IMG/VR virus record: IMGVR_UViG_3300044616_000326
Location: 1 to 52,270 of that record
Length of the DNA stretch: 52,270 nt
Source of the DNA: a virus
Direction: 5' to 3' (one strand)
This document shows, one piece after another, positions 1 to 10,385 of this stretch. The notes beneath the pieces were generated by a model, which saw only the letters and a list, made by a program, of their open reading frames with translations, ran no database searches and was not told the DNA's origin. The position numbers and the translations under genes were made by a program. The first letter of the stretch is position 1; the number at the start of each line of letters is the position of its first letter.

Positions 1-2
1 GT

Positions 3-2564
3 ATTAATAACTTAAAAAGATCTGATACAGTAGTATTAAGAACAAAGACCGGTCCTTATGCAGTACCAGGGTTTACTGATGGTGTAGATGATGGACCAAA
101 GTATATTGTTACTCCTGGAGGAACTTACTATGACCAGTCATTAGTTACCTTATCTTATTATGATAATAACTCTTCAGGACAAGGTAATCAATGGGGTAAT
201 GCAGTACAACCTAATTTTAAAAATAGCATTGATACTCCATTCTCATTACCTATTGCGAGTCATTATGGTGCAATTAAAATTAGAAAAAGAAATCAATACG
301 GCCAGTTACAATCTATAAAACAAATTGCAATTACACCATGTGAACAAAAACTATCTGATCCTTATTATTCTTCACATATTTATACTGAAAATTATGTGTG
401 TCCAACAGGAGATACATACAAGATTAAGAAGATAACATATACGCCAGTATTTTTTGGTGGTGATACTTTTGTAAATAGATATACAGAAAAGAATACAATG
501 TTCTTTTTCTATGATTGGTTGTATAGTCAACCAGATGGATTTGAGTTTAATTATTTGCTAAGACAAATGATACCAGAACCTAGATTCTGGGTTAACTCAA
601 ATGAATATGACTTTGCAGAATTTACAGATATTTTTCAAAGTATATTTAGTTCTCAAACTTTACCTCCTGGTACAGGTTGGAAACCAACCAATTTCTATAA
701 TATGGATTGTGAAAACTATGATTATAGAGATGATCAAATTGGAAACTATCCTGGATTATTTAGACCAAAAGATTGTTACTTTTATATTACAGCATCTTCT
801 GTAAGAGATTTCTTTGTTGAATCAGAAGTACTTGTAGATTTTAGAATTCAAGGTATTACAGATGCTGAGAAGCATTATGATCCATATAGATACACTGATC
901 TTGAATCAATGTTTAATACAGATCCTCAGATTATAACTAGAGGTAATGAGTATAGATATGATTACTCACTTAGTATTACTAAAGCCTTTAGTCAATATTT
1001 TTCTGCCGGTAATTTACAAAGCAGGTATTATAATCCACTTGTTGCACAACTTTGCTACACTTATTACCCAGATAGAATTATCTATTCATTACCACAACAA
1101 CAAGAATCTTTTAAAGATAGTTGGTCTATATACTTAGTAAATAACTATAAAGAGTTTACATCTCAGATTAGTGGTATTAAAACAGTTAATAAGAATGGTA
1201 TCATAATTACATTTAAGAATGATAGTCCAATAATGTATCAGGGTGTAGATACTTTGCAAACTGATTTAGGTACAAAAATTACTATCGGAGATGGTGGATT
1301 ATTTAGTCAACCAGAACAATCAGTAGTTAATGCAGATAGATCTTATGAATATGGATCATCTCAAAATAGATTATCTGTACTTTCATCACCTGCAGGTATT
1401 TATTATATCTCACAAAATCAAGCTAAGGTATTTGCATTCGGTCAAGGATTAAAAGAGATTTCTCAGATTGGACTTAAATGGTGGTTTACTAATTTCTTAC
1501 CGTATAAGTTAACAGAGGATTTTCCAGAATATCCATATCAAGATAATCCAGTTTCTGGTATTGGTTGTCAATCATTATATGATAATGAGAATACTATAAT
1601 TTATTTTAGTAAAAAAGACTACAAACTTAAACCAGAATGGATAGGGCAAGTAATATATGTTCCATTAATTACTTTTGGTAAAAGAAAAGGTTTCGGAGAT
1701 TATTTTCAGATTGTAAATTCTGATGGTACTATTCAACCAGCACAATATCAACTAGGTGATCCTATATTATTTGAAGATGCTTCTTGGACATTAAGTTTTG
1801 ACCCTAAGAATGAGTTATGGATTTCATTCCATGACTGGCATCCTGATCTTTCAATTCCAACTAAAAATACTTTCCTTACAACTAAAGGAAATACTATTTG
1901 GAAACATAATGCATTATGTAATAGTTTTTGTAATTACTATGGAATACAATATCCATTTGAAGTAGAACTGCCAATTACAACAGGCCAGACAATTACTACA
2001 ATGAAGTCTGTTGAATATATACTTGAATGTTATAGAAGAAAATCATTTAATTGTGTAGATCAGTTCCATGTACTTGATTATAACTTTGATAAGGCAGTTG
2101 TATATAACTCAGAACAAGTATCTGGATTCTTGAATCTTAATATATTTCCAAAGAATAATGTTACTTTGAGTCAAGAGTATCCTAAGTTAAATCAATCTAA
2201 CTTATCTTCATTTGATATTTTATTTAGTAAAGAAGAAAATAAGTATAGATTTAATCAGTTCTGGGATATTACAAAAGACCGTGGTGAATTCCCTAATGGA
2301 TCAGACTATCCACCAACAGGACCCGTTGTGCCTGGAACAACAGTATTACAAGGTAACTATGATGAAAACATTATTTGGAATACTGCATCTAATGGTTATA
2401 TAAGACAATTGAATTCAACTAATTTAGATTATAACAAACCACAGTTGCAAAGAAAGAAATTTAGACATTACTTAAATTACTTAACTTTGATTAGAGAGGA
2501 TAGTTCAGATACTAACATGATATTAAAACTTGTAAATACTAAAAATCAAATATCTCTTAGATAA
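3..2564 (+). CDS. Tail/muzzle-like structural protein, 5' end outside window
   Basis: The reading frame is open from the left edge, so the gene starts upstream; a GTG at 396 is only an internal valine. About 853 residues are visible. They are rich in Tyr, Asn, Phe and Asp, have no obvious membrane segment or coiled coil, and include a WISFHDWHPD stretch in the second half, as in large beta-rich phage structural proteins. From memory, crAss-like phages carry a large tail 'stabilisation' or muzzle protein immediately before the cargo genes, and both position and composition fit that. The stop codon overlaps the next start (TAATG at 2562-2566), suggesting translational coupling. The assignment to muzzle or P22 gp10-like rests on context and general appearance; that it is a virion structural protein is more secure. 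Confidence 0.55.
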   Translation: MNNLKRSDTVVLRTKTGPYAVPGFTDGVDDGPKYIVTPGGTYYDQSLVTLSYYDNNSSGQGNQWGNAVQPNFKNSIDTPFSLPIASHYGAIKIRKRNQYGQLQSIKQIAITPCEQKLSDPYYSSHIYTENYVCPTGDTYKIKKITYTPVFFGGDTFVNRYTEKNTMFFFYDWLYSQPDGFEFNYLLRQMIPEPRFWVNSNEYDFAEFTDIFQSIFSSQTLPPGTGWKPTNFYNMDCENYDYRDDQIGNYPGLFRPKDCYFYITASSVRDFFVESEVLVDFRIQGITDAEKHYDPYRYTDLESMFNTDPQIITRGNEYRYDYSLSITKAFSQYFSAGNLQSRYYNPLVAQLCYTYYPDRIIYSLPQQQESFKDSWSIYLVNNYKEFTSQISGIKTVNKNGIIITFKNDSPIMYQGVDTLQTDLGTKITIGDGGLFSQPEQSVVNADRSYEYGSSQNRLSVLSSPAGIYYISQNQAKVFAFGQGLKEISQIGLKWWFTNFLPYKLTEDFPEYPYQDNPVSGIGCQSLYDNENTIIYFSKKDYKLKPEWIGQVIYVPLITFGKRKGFGDYFQIVNSDGTIQPAQYQLGDPILFEDASWTLSFDPKNELWISFHDWHPDLSIPTKNTFLTTKGNTIWKHNALCNSFCNYYGIQYPFEVELPITTGQTITTMKSVEYILECYRRKSFNCVDQFHVLDYNFDKAVVYNSEQVSGFLNLNIFPKNNVTLSQEYPKLNQSNLSSFDILFSKEENKYRFNQFWDITKDRGEFPNGSDYPPTGPVVPGTTVLQGNYDENIIWNTASNGYIRQLNSTNLDYNKPQLQRKKFRHYLNYLTLIREDSSDTNMILKLVNTKNQISLR

Positions 2565-5500
2565 TGAGAAAGTTAAAACTAGGTAAGTCTAAGATTGCTG
2601 GTAAAGGTTTATTTACTACAGCAGAATTTGCTCAGGGTGAAATGATTGGGTTGGCACATGAAAATGACCAACCCACTACTTTTATTGGTAAGTACCATAA
2701 TCACTCTGATGAACCAAATGCTGAAAGTGTAAAGCTAGGAGATAAAAGATATCTGATGGCTAAAAGACCACTTAAGAAGGGAGAAGAGATTACAACTAAT
2801 TATAGACTTCAACCAGAACTTGAGCAACCTGAAGATTTTGCAAAAGGAGGACTTGTAAAGATGCCAAAGCCTAGTAAGAAGGGTCTAGCATCTAAAAAGT
2901 TTTCTAAGAGCTTAGATGCAACAAATAAGTTATTTACGGAAAACTATTTATTTGAGAAACCTAAATCTAGAAAAAGAAAAGTATTTGATCCAAATGCAAA
3001 GTATTATCAGAATGGTGGAATAACAACACCTGAAGATTATGATCAGTTTAAAACATTTGCAGAAACTCTTCCTTCTAATTTACAAGATCCAAATTTTGAA
3101 TATGGTAACCCAGATCAATATGATTTATATGGGATGTGGGAAACTGTAGGTAAGCCAGCTTCATTTGCTAATGTTCAAGATTCTGAGTATTTCCCATTAG
3201 ATGAAGATGGAACATATCACGGATTTACAGTTGGTAGTGATGGTACACTTTTAAAACCAATGAGTCATAGCACTACTTGGAAAGAAGTAATGAACTCTCA
3301 ATTAAGTACTGACCCATTCTTTCAGCAAAATACTCTTATTAGAAATGAACAAGGCAGATTGCAATATATTCCAAAAGCTGAATATGGTATGCCTATGGGT
3401 GCTGGTATGTCTCAAAACTATCAAGGTAGAAAAAGATTTATTCATCAAGATGGTGGTATAATTTCACAAGAAGAAATGGATGCTGCTAACAATGCTATGA
3501 TGAAAGCAAGATTAGCATATGCAAATATGCATGGTAATCCTGCGGCTCAAAGAATGGTTGTTGCACCAGACCAACCATATGATTTTGGTGACGGTGTCAC
3601 AGGTACTCATTATATGGCATCTATGGATAACTATGCTGTACCTCAGATACAAGATATTAATGGTCAACTCATGTTAGGAGATTATGGTCCTGACTCTGCA
3701 GAAGCTATAAGATTTGATAATCCTGAAGATGCAATGTACTTTGCAGAACATTACAAAGAAATTACTCCTGATGCATCTTATAGACAAGAAGAGTATGCAG
3801 TAGGTGGTGTAGCATTTCCTATGGATCTTGATCCAAAGACAATGAAAAAATATAAAGAAGCTCTTAAGCTTCAAGAAAATTCAATTAAGTCTGGATATAA
3901 GAAATCAGAAGATAAATGGTATCCACATAAAAGTCCTGAAGGTGGAGCTGATACTATTGGATATGGTCATAAACTTTTAGGAGCAGATGCTAGTAAATAT
4001 TATAAAGGAATAAGTTCAGCAGATGCTGATAAATTACTTGAGTCAGATATATTAAAACATCAATCTATTGCTGAAAAAATAGTAGACCAGAAATATGGTA
4101 AAGGTACTTTTGACGGTTTACCACAAGATTCTCAAATGCTCCTTGTAGACTATGCTTATAATGGTGTATTAAACAAGTTTCCAACATTTATGGGGGCTGT
4201 TGTTCAAGGTGATAAAAATACTATGCTTAAAGAATATGAAAGATCTGGAGCTGGTGGTTTATTAAAAGAAAGAAATGCATGGACAAAAGATACTATTCTT
4301 GAAGGAGATTTTAATACTCCATCTAGTTTACCTGGAAAAGGTCCTCAACAAGTATCATTAAATAGCAATAAAGATAAATGGGGTAGAAGTCCAAATACAA
4401 TATGGTATGGATTTAATCCTGATACAAAACAATATGAACAAGAAGGCTTAGATTGGGAACAGTATGGTGATCCTGGACCAGGTATTGAAGGACCCGGAGC
4501 AGGTGCTTATGTAACTCCTGGTGAAAGATTAGAAACATATCGAAAAAATAATCTTAAAAAACAACAAGAGGGTGGAGATATTATTTCTCAACAAGGATGG
4601 GATTATATAAAAGAAGGTGACAAATACTTAACAAGAAAAACTGGTACTCAAGATTGGATAGAAGCCCAAGGCAGACCACTACAAGCTATTAAACAAAGCA
4701 TATATCAAGAGGCGCCAGTTGTAACACCAGTTGTATCTGAATCTACTACACCAACAACTCAACCTGTAATAGGAGATCCAAAAGTTTTAGAAATACAGAA
4801 AAAACTAAAAGATGCTGGATATGATCTTGGAAAATATGGTCCTAATAAAGATGGTATTGATGGTATAATGGGTAATACAACTAAGTTGGCTTATGATGCT
4901 TACAAAGCAAATATCCCACCTAATGAAGTTAAAGTACCTAAGAAAACTACTAAACCTACAATTAACTATACAGTTAATAGAGATCTTCCAGATGGATATC
5001 TTCCCGTAATACAGCCAGGTCAAGAAGCATGTGTAGAAGGTAAGGGTTGCTCATTTAATGTTAATGTTAAAATGGGTGACTTATTAGGAAATATTGCTGA
5101 TGGACCATTATGGGCAAATGATGCTTGGTTTAATAAATCTGATATACTAAATAAGGGCGGTGATTTAATTTATGATAGTAATTCTAAAATCTATAATGAA
5201 ATGGGTAAGGTTCCAAAAGAAGTTTACTCAAAACTGCAAGTCGGAGATTATGTACAATTAAATAGAACAGATACTGCATCAAGTGGTAAGTTTGCTGCTC
5301 AAACAAAAGAAGGACTTCAGAATGAACAGATTGAACACTTAGGCTTTGTTGTAGGTAAAGACAAAGATGGTACTCCATTAATTTGGCATGGTTCAGAAAC
5401 TGGTAAAGCATTTATTAAAAGAATAGATGAGCCAATTACTTTAGATGATCATGATAAAAATATCTTTACATACAAGGTATCTTCAATTGTAAGATCTCCT

Positions 5501-6730
5501 AATCTTAAAGATGTAGACTTTTCTGGTCTACAAAATTCTCCATACTATACTCCTGTTGATCCTAACAAAAAGTTAGTTCCTAAAAAAGGAGCTACTGAAA
5601 CACAAGTAGAAGCAACTAAATCATTTAACAATGCTGTAGGACAATTTAAAAACCTAGGTTATTCCCAAGATGATACTAACTATGTTGGTCAACTTCTTAT
5701 TGGTGGTATCATGCAAAATGAAACTAAAGGTAATACAGATTGGAAAACTGTTCCTAAAGAAGCAGCTGCAACGGTTTGGAAAAACTATTTAGGTCAAGGT
5801 AATTTTGAAGGTGATGAAGCCAGTATTGGTGTTTATCAAATGAAACCTAACTATAATTTTAAAAACCAAGATGGTGGTTTAAATCCTTTAGGTAAAAAGT
5901 TACAAAAACTTGGAGTTAATGTAGATGACATTACAAATGATAATATACAAGCACAAACTATAGCTGGTACACTTATATTACTTGATAATTATAAAAAGTT
6001 AAAAGAAGATCCAGACTTTGATCCTAAAACTAATTTATATAAAGAAAAAATTCCTGCATCTTATATCTTAGCTAAATCATGGCAAGCAGGAGCTGGTTGG
6101 GAATCAAGAGAAAAATACAAGAAATTTTTAAATGATCTTGATATTGACTATAGTGATAATGCATTACAGTCTGCTGTGTGGAATATTGATGTTACAGATG
6201 GTAAATCTGTTAATTCAGAATTGACACAAATAAAAACTAATCAAGATATTATAAATGAAAAAAAGCAACAAGAGGCAGCTAAAAAACAAATGGCTATTAA
6301 ACAACAAGAACTTGCTGTAAGAGCAGACACTGTAAGAAAGTTTCCTACTATTGCTGAGTCAACTGCTGTAAATACAAATTATACACAGAGAGGTCCTAAA
6401 CCTTTTGATGTTGCTTCATATACACAACAGGGCCCTACTAAAACTATTTATACATATTCTGGAAGACCTGGAGCAATGTATAAGAAAGATAGTAGAGGAA
6501 ACTGGTATATTAATCTTGGAACTAAAACAGGAAATCAATTTGTTAAAATACAAGATCCAGATGGTAGTAGAACGGCTTTATTGAATAAAGGAGCTGTACC
6601 ATCAGTACCAAAAGGAAATCTTCCCTCTGTACCAAGAACATTTAAAAATGGTGGTATATACATGGAACTTTCAGATTCTGAAATTGAAGAGTTTAGAAGA
6701 GGTGGTTATATCATTGAGGATCTGGATTAA
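2564..6730 (+). CDS. SET-domain plus multi-hydrolase virion-associated lysin
   Basis: A 1388-aa mosaic. Residues ~1-90 look like a compact SET methyltransferase domain: GKGLF near the start, NHSDEPNA in the middle, then KKGEEITTNY. Residues ~430-580 look like a GH24 lysozyme, with a probable catalytic Glu near 438 and TIGYGH at 464-469. Residues ~745-785 resemble a peptidoglycan-binding repeat (DGIDGIMGNTT). Residues ~815-950 look like a papain-type NlpC/P60 or CHAP hydrolase with candidate Cys829 and His925 (EHLGFVVG). Residues ~1045-1100 resemble a lysozyme/transglycosylase core, with Glu1053 and SIGVYQMK. It probably degrades the wall during DNA entry. GG-containing linkers (residues ~93, 151, 297, 413, 669, 1366, 1381) lie between modules. 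The SET and GH24 calls are strong; the last two hydrolase calls are weaker. Confidence 0.75.
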   Translation: MRKLKLGKSKIAGKGLFTTAEFAQGEMIGLAHENDQPTTFIGKYHNHSDEPNAESVKLGDKRYLMAKRPLKKGEEITTNYRLQPELEQPEDFAKGGLVKMPKPSKKGLASKKFSKSLDATNKLFTENYLFEKPKSRKRKVFDPNAKYYQNGGITTPEDYDQFKTFAETLPSNLQDPNFEYGNPDQYDLYGMWETVGKPASFANVQDSEYFPLDEDGTYHGFTVGSDGTLLKPMSHSTTWKEVMNSQLSTDPFFQQNTLIRNEQGRLQYIPKAEYGMPMGAGMSQNYQGRKRFIHQDGGIISQEEMDAANNAMMKARLAYANMHGNPAAQRMVVAPDQPYDFGDGVTGTHYMASMDNYAVPQIQDINGQLMLGDYGPDSAEAIRFDNPEDAMYFAEHYKEITPDASYRQEEYAVGGVAFPMDLDPKTMKKYKEALKLQENSIKSGYKKSEDKWYPHKSPEGGADTIGYGHKLLGADASKYYKGISSADADKLLESDILKHQSIAEKIVDQKYGKGTFDGLPQDSQMLLVDYAYNGVLNKFPTFMGAVVQGDKNTMLKEYERSGAGGLLKERNAWTKDTILEGDFNTPSSLPGKGPQQVSLNSNKDKWGRSPNTIWYGFNPDTKQYEQEGLDWEQYGDPGPGIEGPGAGAYVTPGERLETYRKNNLKKQQEGGDIISQQGWDYIKEGDKYLTRKTGTQDWIEAQGRPLQAIKQSIYQEAPVVTPVVSESTTPTTQPVIGDPKVLEIQKKLKDAGYDLGKYGPNKDGIDGIMGNTTKLAYDAYKANIPPNEVKVPKKTTKPTINYTVNRDLPDGYLPVIQPGQEACVEGKGCSFNVNVKMGDLLGNIADGPLWANDAWFNKSDILNKGGDLIYDSNSKIYNEMGKVPKEVYSKLQVGDYVQLNRTDTASSGKFAAQTKEGLQNEQIEHLGFVVGKDKDGTPLIWHGSETGKAFIKRIDEPITLDDHDKNIFTYKVSSIVRSPNLKDVDFSGLQNSPYYTPVDPNKKLVPKKGATETQVEATKSFNNAVGQFKNLGYSQDDTNYVGQLLIGGIMQNETKGNTDWKTVPKEAAATVWKNYLGQGNFEGDEASIGVYQMKPNYNFKNQDGGLNPLGKKLQKLGVNVDDITNDNIQAQTIAGTLILLDNYKKLKEDPDFDPKTNLYKEKIPASYILAKSWQAGAGWESREKYKKFLNDLDIDYSDNALQSAVWNIDVTDGKSVNSELTQIKTNQDIINEKKQQEAAKKQMAIKQQELAVRADTVRKFPTIAESTAVNTNYTQRGPKPFDVASYTQQGPTKTIYTYSGRPGAMYKKDSRGNWYINLGTKTGNQFVKIQDPDGSRTALLNKGAVPSVPKGNLPSVPRTFKNGGIYMELSDSEIEEFRRGGYIIEDLD

Positions 6731-6740
6731 ACCTATAAAG

Positions 6741-6772
6741 TTTAAGGCTTAAAATAAAATTTATTATATTTA
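6741..6772 (+). promoter_or_regulatory. Candidate Bacteroidota-type promoter
   Basis: TTTA at 6741-6744, a 20-base spacer, then TATATTTA at 6765-6772, 16 bases before the ATG at 6789. The same arrangement occurs before the gene at 12583 and on the minus strand before the HNH gene. It resembles the Bacteroidota primary-sigma pattern TTTG-N19-21-TAnnTTTG. It sits in one of the few real gaps of the virion block. Confidence 0.45.
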
Positions 6773-6788
6773 GTATATACCCAACATA

Positions 6789-9700
6789 ATGAAAAAAAGA
6801 GTCAAAGTATATAAAGCAGAAGATGGTCAAGGTGCTTACAGAAGCAACCTTTCTAAGTTTTTGCAAAAAGCTCAAATGGGAGGTCAACCATCTATGGAAC
6901 AAATGAGTTATCCTGGTGATCAACAACCTAAAGAAATGGATGAAAACCAAGTAATCAATATGATTGCTATGGATATAACTGGAGGAAAACCAAAGGAAGA
7001 AACTATGGCTAAACTTACTAATATTGTAGGTTTAGACTTTCAGACAGCTGATCAATTTTTTGAAAGTGTTAGGGAACAACTTAATTCTAGAAAGACTGAA
7101 GTAGAAGAAGAGTCTGTAGAAGAAGAGTCAACTCCAGCAGATCCTTCTGGTAATCAACAAGCCGTTGAGAAAGAAGAAGATGAGGAAGAGGAAGAAGGCC
7201 CATCTAATAATGATATTGCTTATCAAGATGCTTTAAATGATGACTCTGATGAAGCCATTATGGAAGGTGATGTTGAAGGTATGTATCAAATGGGTGGTGA
7301 TGTAAGTGAAGACTTTGGTGATGAGTATTCAGTTACTCTTCCTGATGTGTCTGCTTACTTACCTATGGATATGTATAGCTTTTGGGATCCAACTAATCCA
7401 GCTGCTCAAGTGGCTTGGAATCAAGGTATGTATGTTAATCCGGTTCAACAAGAAGTAGATAGTTCATATACTGAAATGCCCGATGAACCAATGGCTAGAT
7501 ATGGTGGTGATTATAATAAAGTAAAGAAAACTTATGTCAATGCTATACTAAAAGCTAATAGAAGACAGATGGGCGGTGATGCTATATCTGAAGAATCAAA
7601 TGCAGATAGTACAGGTCAAAATTATAGAACAGCAAAACTTAAAGGTTTTGTAGGTACACTTAAAAATAATGCTACTGAATCTTTATTAAGAGAACAAGCA
7701 GCACAAGAGTTTGATCAAATGATGCAAATGGGAGGACAAGAACAAAATCTTGAAAATCCCATATTAGGACAAGAACAAGATATTGAAAATCCTATGCATC
7801 ATTTAGAAGCTTTGTCAAACGCTACTAGTAATATTTTTAATGAAGAAATGAATCAAGTTGCTACAGCACAACGTGGTGGCTTTATGCAAAGATTAAGAGA
7901 AAGAAATCAACAACAAATTCCTAATCAAGGATTTATGCAACGTAGAGGTTTTATGAATCCTATGATGCCAATTGAATCTATTGATGTAAGAAAATCTGGT
8001 TGGTTATTTGGTAAACCAAAAGAATACTCAGTTACATTTGGTCCTCCTACACTACCTGGTGGTGCTAATGGTGCATATCCAGGAGCTTTTTATGGTTATG
8101 GCGCAGGTTATCCTATGATACCTGGTACAACACAAAAGAAAATTGTAACTACAAAAGGAACAATTATTAATGAGGCTGCTAAAACAGTTAATCAAGAAGC
8201 CTCAAAAGAAGTAGCACAAGCAACACCTGGATCAGAGGCAACTCAAAAATCTGCTGAGGGTACTAAACAAACTGAAGGTACAGTAACTACTAATACTGGT
8301 GGTGGAGATAATCCTACAACAACTACTACAACAACTAATCAAATAGTTAACCCTGTAGTAAAACCTAAACCTGTAGTTAAAACTGATAGTTGGGGTAGAC
8401 CTGAAGGAGATGAATGGTTTGGATATGATCCTCAAAAAAAGAGATACACAGAAGGTCCAAAGTTTCAACCACTAGTACGTACCAGTGTTAATGTAACTCC
8501 TGGTTTAAGTAATGTACAACAGGGAGTTAGTAGTTATGTAGCACCAAAGTCAAGAGAAGAAGCTATAGCAACTAATCAACAATATTTTCAGAATCAAAGA
8601 GCTAATTGGTTACAACCACAAGGAATGCTTGTAGATGTAAATGCTAATCCTGTTGGTAGAATTACACAAGAAGATAAACAACAAGCTAAAAAACAAGTTG
8701 AGATTAAAAAAGAAGTTGATAAAGTTAAAAAAGGAGATACAAGTAATTTAACTGAAACTCAAATAAAAGCTTTAAGACTTACGTATGGACAACCAGGTAA
8801 GAAAGCTGCGCTTAAAAAATCTAATCCTAGTCTTTATAAAACATTATTTGCACAAGAAGAAGGTGGTATTGTAGATTTTAATCAGTTACAGAATATGGAT
8901 TATCTACAAAGATTTATATATGGAGGAAATGAAGATCCATCACTTTCATATATTAATCAAGCAGATATGGATTACTCTAATTCTAAGGATGTAACTGATC
9001 CTTACTTTCAGTATGGTGGTGTAAATGAAATTACAGGTATTAGAAATGCTCAAGGTCAACAACTACAAAATTATGTAAGACCAGACGGTACTTATATAAA
9101 AGACATTACTGTAAATAAAACAGGAATGTTTGGTAGACCTAAGCAGTATAGTGTTACTTATAGTTCTCCTTATGATCAAAGAACTCCTCAGTTTTCTTTA
9201 AATACTCCTGCAGATAAACCAGAACCTACACCACAAGCATCTACAACTAATAGTTCTGTAAGAACTGATACTACTGGTTTAAGTGGTCGTGCTGCTAGAG
9301 ATATTAGACGTGGAGAAAGAAGATCTGAAAGACAAGTTGCTAGAGGTGAAAAAAGATTTGGTACTGCAGAAGAACAAGCTCAAGCATATGAGAGAACAAA
9401 TCCAATGGAGACATTACCTTTAAGAAATGCACAATCAGAATTAAATAAAATTTTAAATACAGGTCCCCAACGAATTTCTACTATAGATGAAATTAGAAAT
9501 CAAGTTAATATGGACTATGTTCCAGCACGTGCAAAGTATGATTATATTTTTGGTAAAGGAGAAACTAAACCAAGATATACTAAATGGTATGATCAAAGTG
9601 GCAAAATAAATGATCAAACAGGTACTAGGTGGGATGCAATGGATATAGAACCAGGTCAAGAACAATACGATTCAAGATTTGACTGGCTTTTAAGAGATCA

Positions 9701-10376
9701 AAATCTTAAATATATAAGTCCGGAACAAGCATCATATTATGATATTTCTAATACTTATCAAAATGGAGGTCCATTTGTAGGAGCTAATCCTGTAGTATAC
9801 ACAGATAATCCTGCACTTGTTGGTCAATCAGATGTAGATATGATTACTTTAAATCCAGGCATCCAAGGTCAAGGTCAAACTAATTGGGCTGACTTAAATA
9901 ATAACAAAGGATTTAATCTACAACAACCTACTCAGTATACTGTAGATCCGGCACAAAGAGAAGACTATCAAGTAGCTAAAACTTTTAATCCTGGTGAAGT
10001 TACTGTAGATGTAAGAAATAGATTATCTAATGACCAGTTACAAGCAGGAATGAATCTTGCTAATGCAGGTATTAGAGGGATTACAGGTTTTAAAAATAGA
10101 ATGGATGATGCTAGAATTGCTAGAGACTTCTATGATAACTTTACTGCTGATAATCTTTATGCATCAGATCCAAGCCGTGATAGAGGAGACTATTCAGAAT
10201 CTGGATTATATAGACCAGATGAGCAAGGTCAAACTTGGTATGGTAGATCTAAACAATATGGCGGTGGTATAAACTTTGGAGAAGATCCTGACTATGTAGA
10301 AGGAGATGAAGTTTATATGACCGATGATGAAATCAGACAATATATGGCCAATGGTGGTCAAGTTGAATATCTTTAA
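6789..10376 (+). CDS. Large virion/cargo protein with YQxGG boxes
   Basis: An 1195-aa protein with no recognised enzyme domain. It has a low-complexity acidic stretch near residues 97-137 (runs of Glu) and Gln/Asn-rich regions. GG boxes recur, including YQMGG at 166-170, FQYGG at 740-744 and YQNGG at 990-994, with another at the extreme C-terminus. Two internal segments are related (GKPKEYSVTFGP near 405 and GRPKQYSVTYSSP near 778). A WGRPEGDEWFGYDP segment resembles WGRSPNTIWYGFNP in the preceding lysin. The C-terminus (VYMTDDEIRQYMANGG) matches the lysin's C-terminus in pattern. Position among ejected proteins and these shared elements suggest a virion cargo or scaffold role; the function is otherwise unknown. 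It has its own candidate promoter. Confidence 0.6.
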   Translation: MKKRVKVYKAEDGQGAYRSNLSKFLQKAQMGGQPSMEQMSYPGDQQPKEMDENQVINMIAMDITGGKPKEETMAKLTNIVGLDFQTADQFFESVREQLNSRKTEVEEESVEEESTPADPSGNQQAVEKEEDEEEEEGPSNNDIAYQDALNDDSDEAIMEGDVEGMYQMGGDVSEDFGDEYSVTLPDVSAYLPMDMYSFWDPTNPAAQVAWNQGMYVNPVQQEVDSSYTEMPDEPMARYGGDYNKVKKTYVNAILKANRRQMGGDAISEESNADSTGQNYRTAKLKGFVGTLKNNATESLLREQAAQEFDQMMQMGGQEQNLENPILGQEQDIENPMHHLEALSNATSNIFNEEMNQVATAQRGGFMQRLRERNQQQIPNQGFMQRRGFMNPMMPIESIDVRKSGWLFGKPKEYSVTFGPPTLPGGANGAYPGAFYGYGAGYPMIPGTTQKKIVTTKGTIINEAAKTVNQEASKEVAQATPGSEATQKSAEGTKQTEGTVTTNTGGGDNPTTTTTTTNQIVNPVVKPKPVVKTDSWGRPEGDEWFGYDPQKKRYTEGPKFQPLVRTSVNVTPGLSNVQQGVSSYVAPKSREEAIATNQQYFQNQRANWLQPQGMLVDVNANPVGRITQEDKQQAKKQVEIKKEVDKVKKGDTSNLTETQIKALRLTYGQPGKKAALKKSNPSLYKTLFAQEEGGIVDFNQLQNMDYLQRFIYGGNEDPSLSYINQADMDYSNSKDVTDPYFQYGGVNEITGIRNAQGQQLQNYVRPDGTYIKDITVNKTGMFGRPKQYSVTYSSPYDQRTPQFSLNTPADKPEPTPQASTTNSSVRTDTTGLSGRAARDIRRGERRSERQVARGEKRFGTAEEQAQAYERTNPMETLPLRNAQSELNKILNTGPQRISTIDEIRNQVNMDYVPARAKYDYIFGKGETKPRYTKWYDQSGKINDQTGTRWDAMDIEPGQEQYDSRFDWLLRDQNLKYISPEQASYYDISNTYQNGGPFVGANPVVYTDNPALVGQSDVDMITLNPGIQGQGQTNWADLNNNKGFNLQQPTQYTVDPAQREDYQVAKTFNPGEVTVDVRNRLSNDQLQAGMNLANAGIRGITGFKNRMDDARIARDFYDNFTADNLYASDPSRDRGDYSESGLYRPDEQGQTWYGRSKQYGGGINFGEDPDYVEGDEVYMTDDEIRQYMANGGQVEYL
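7734..7799 (+). repeat. Imperfect 33-bp tandem duplication inside coding sequence
   Basis: Two adjacent in-frame 33-base units begin with GGACAAGAACAA and encode GQEQNLENPIL followed by GQEQDIENPMH. This looks like a local duplication in the Gln-rich low-complexity region of the 1195-aa protein. Confidence 0.7.
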
Positions 10377-10385
10377 CTTTGTAAT

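Noticed and set aside
396-2564. Gene starting at the GTG at 396
   Set aside because: The same frame is open upstream to the left edge of the window with a protein-like composition, so the gene begins outside the window.
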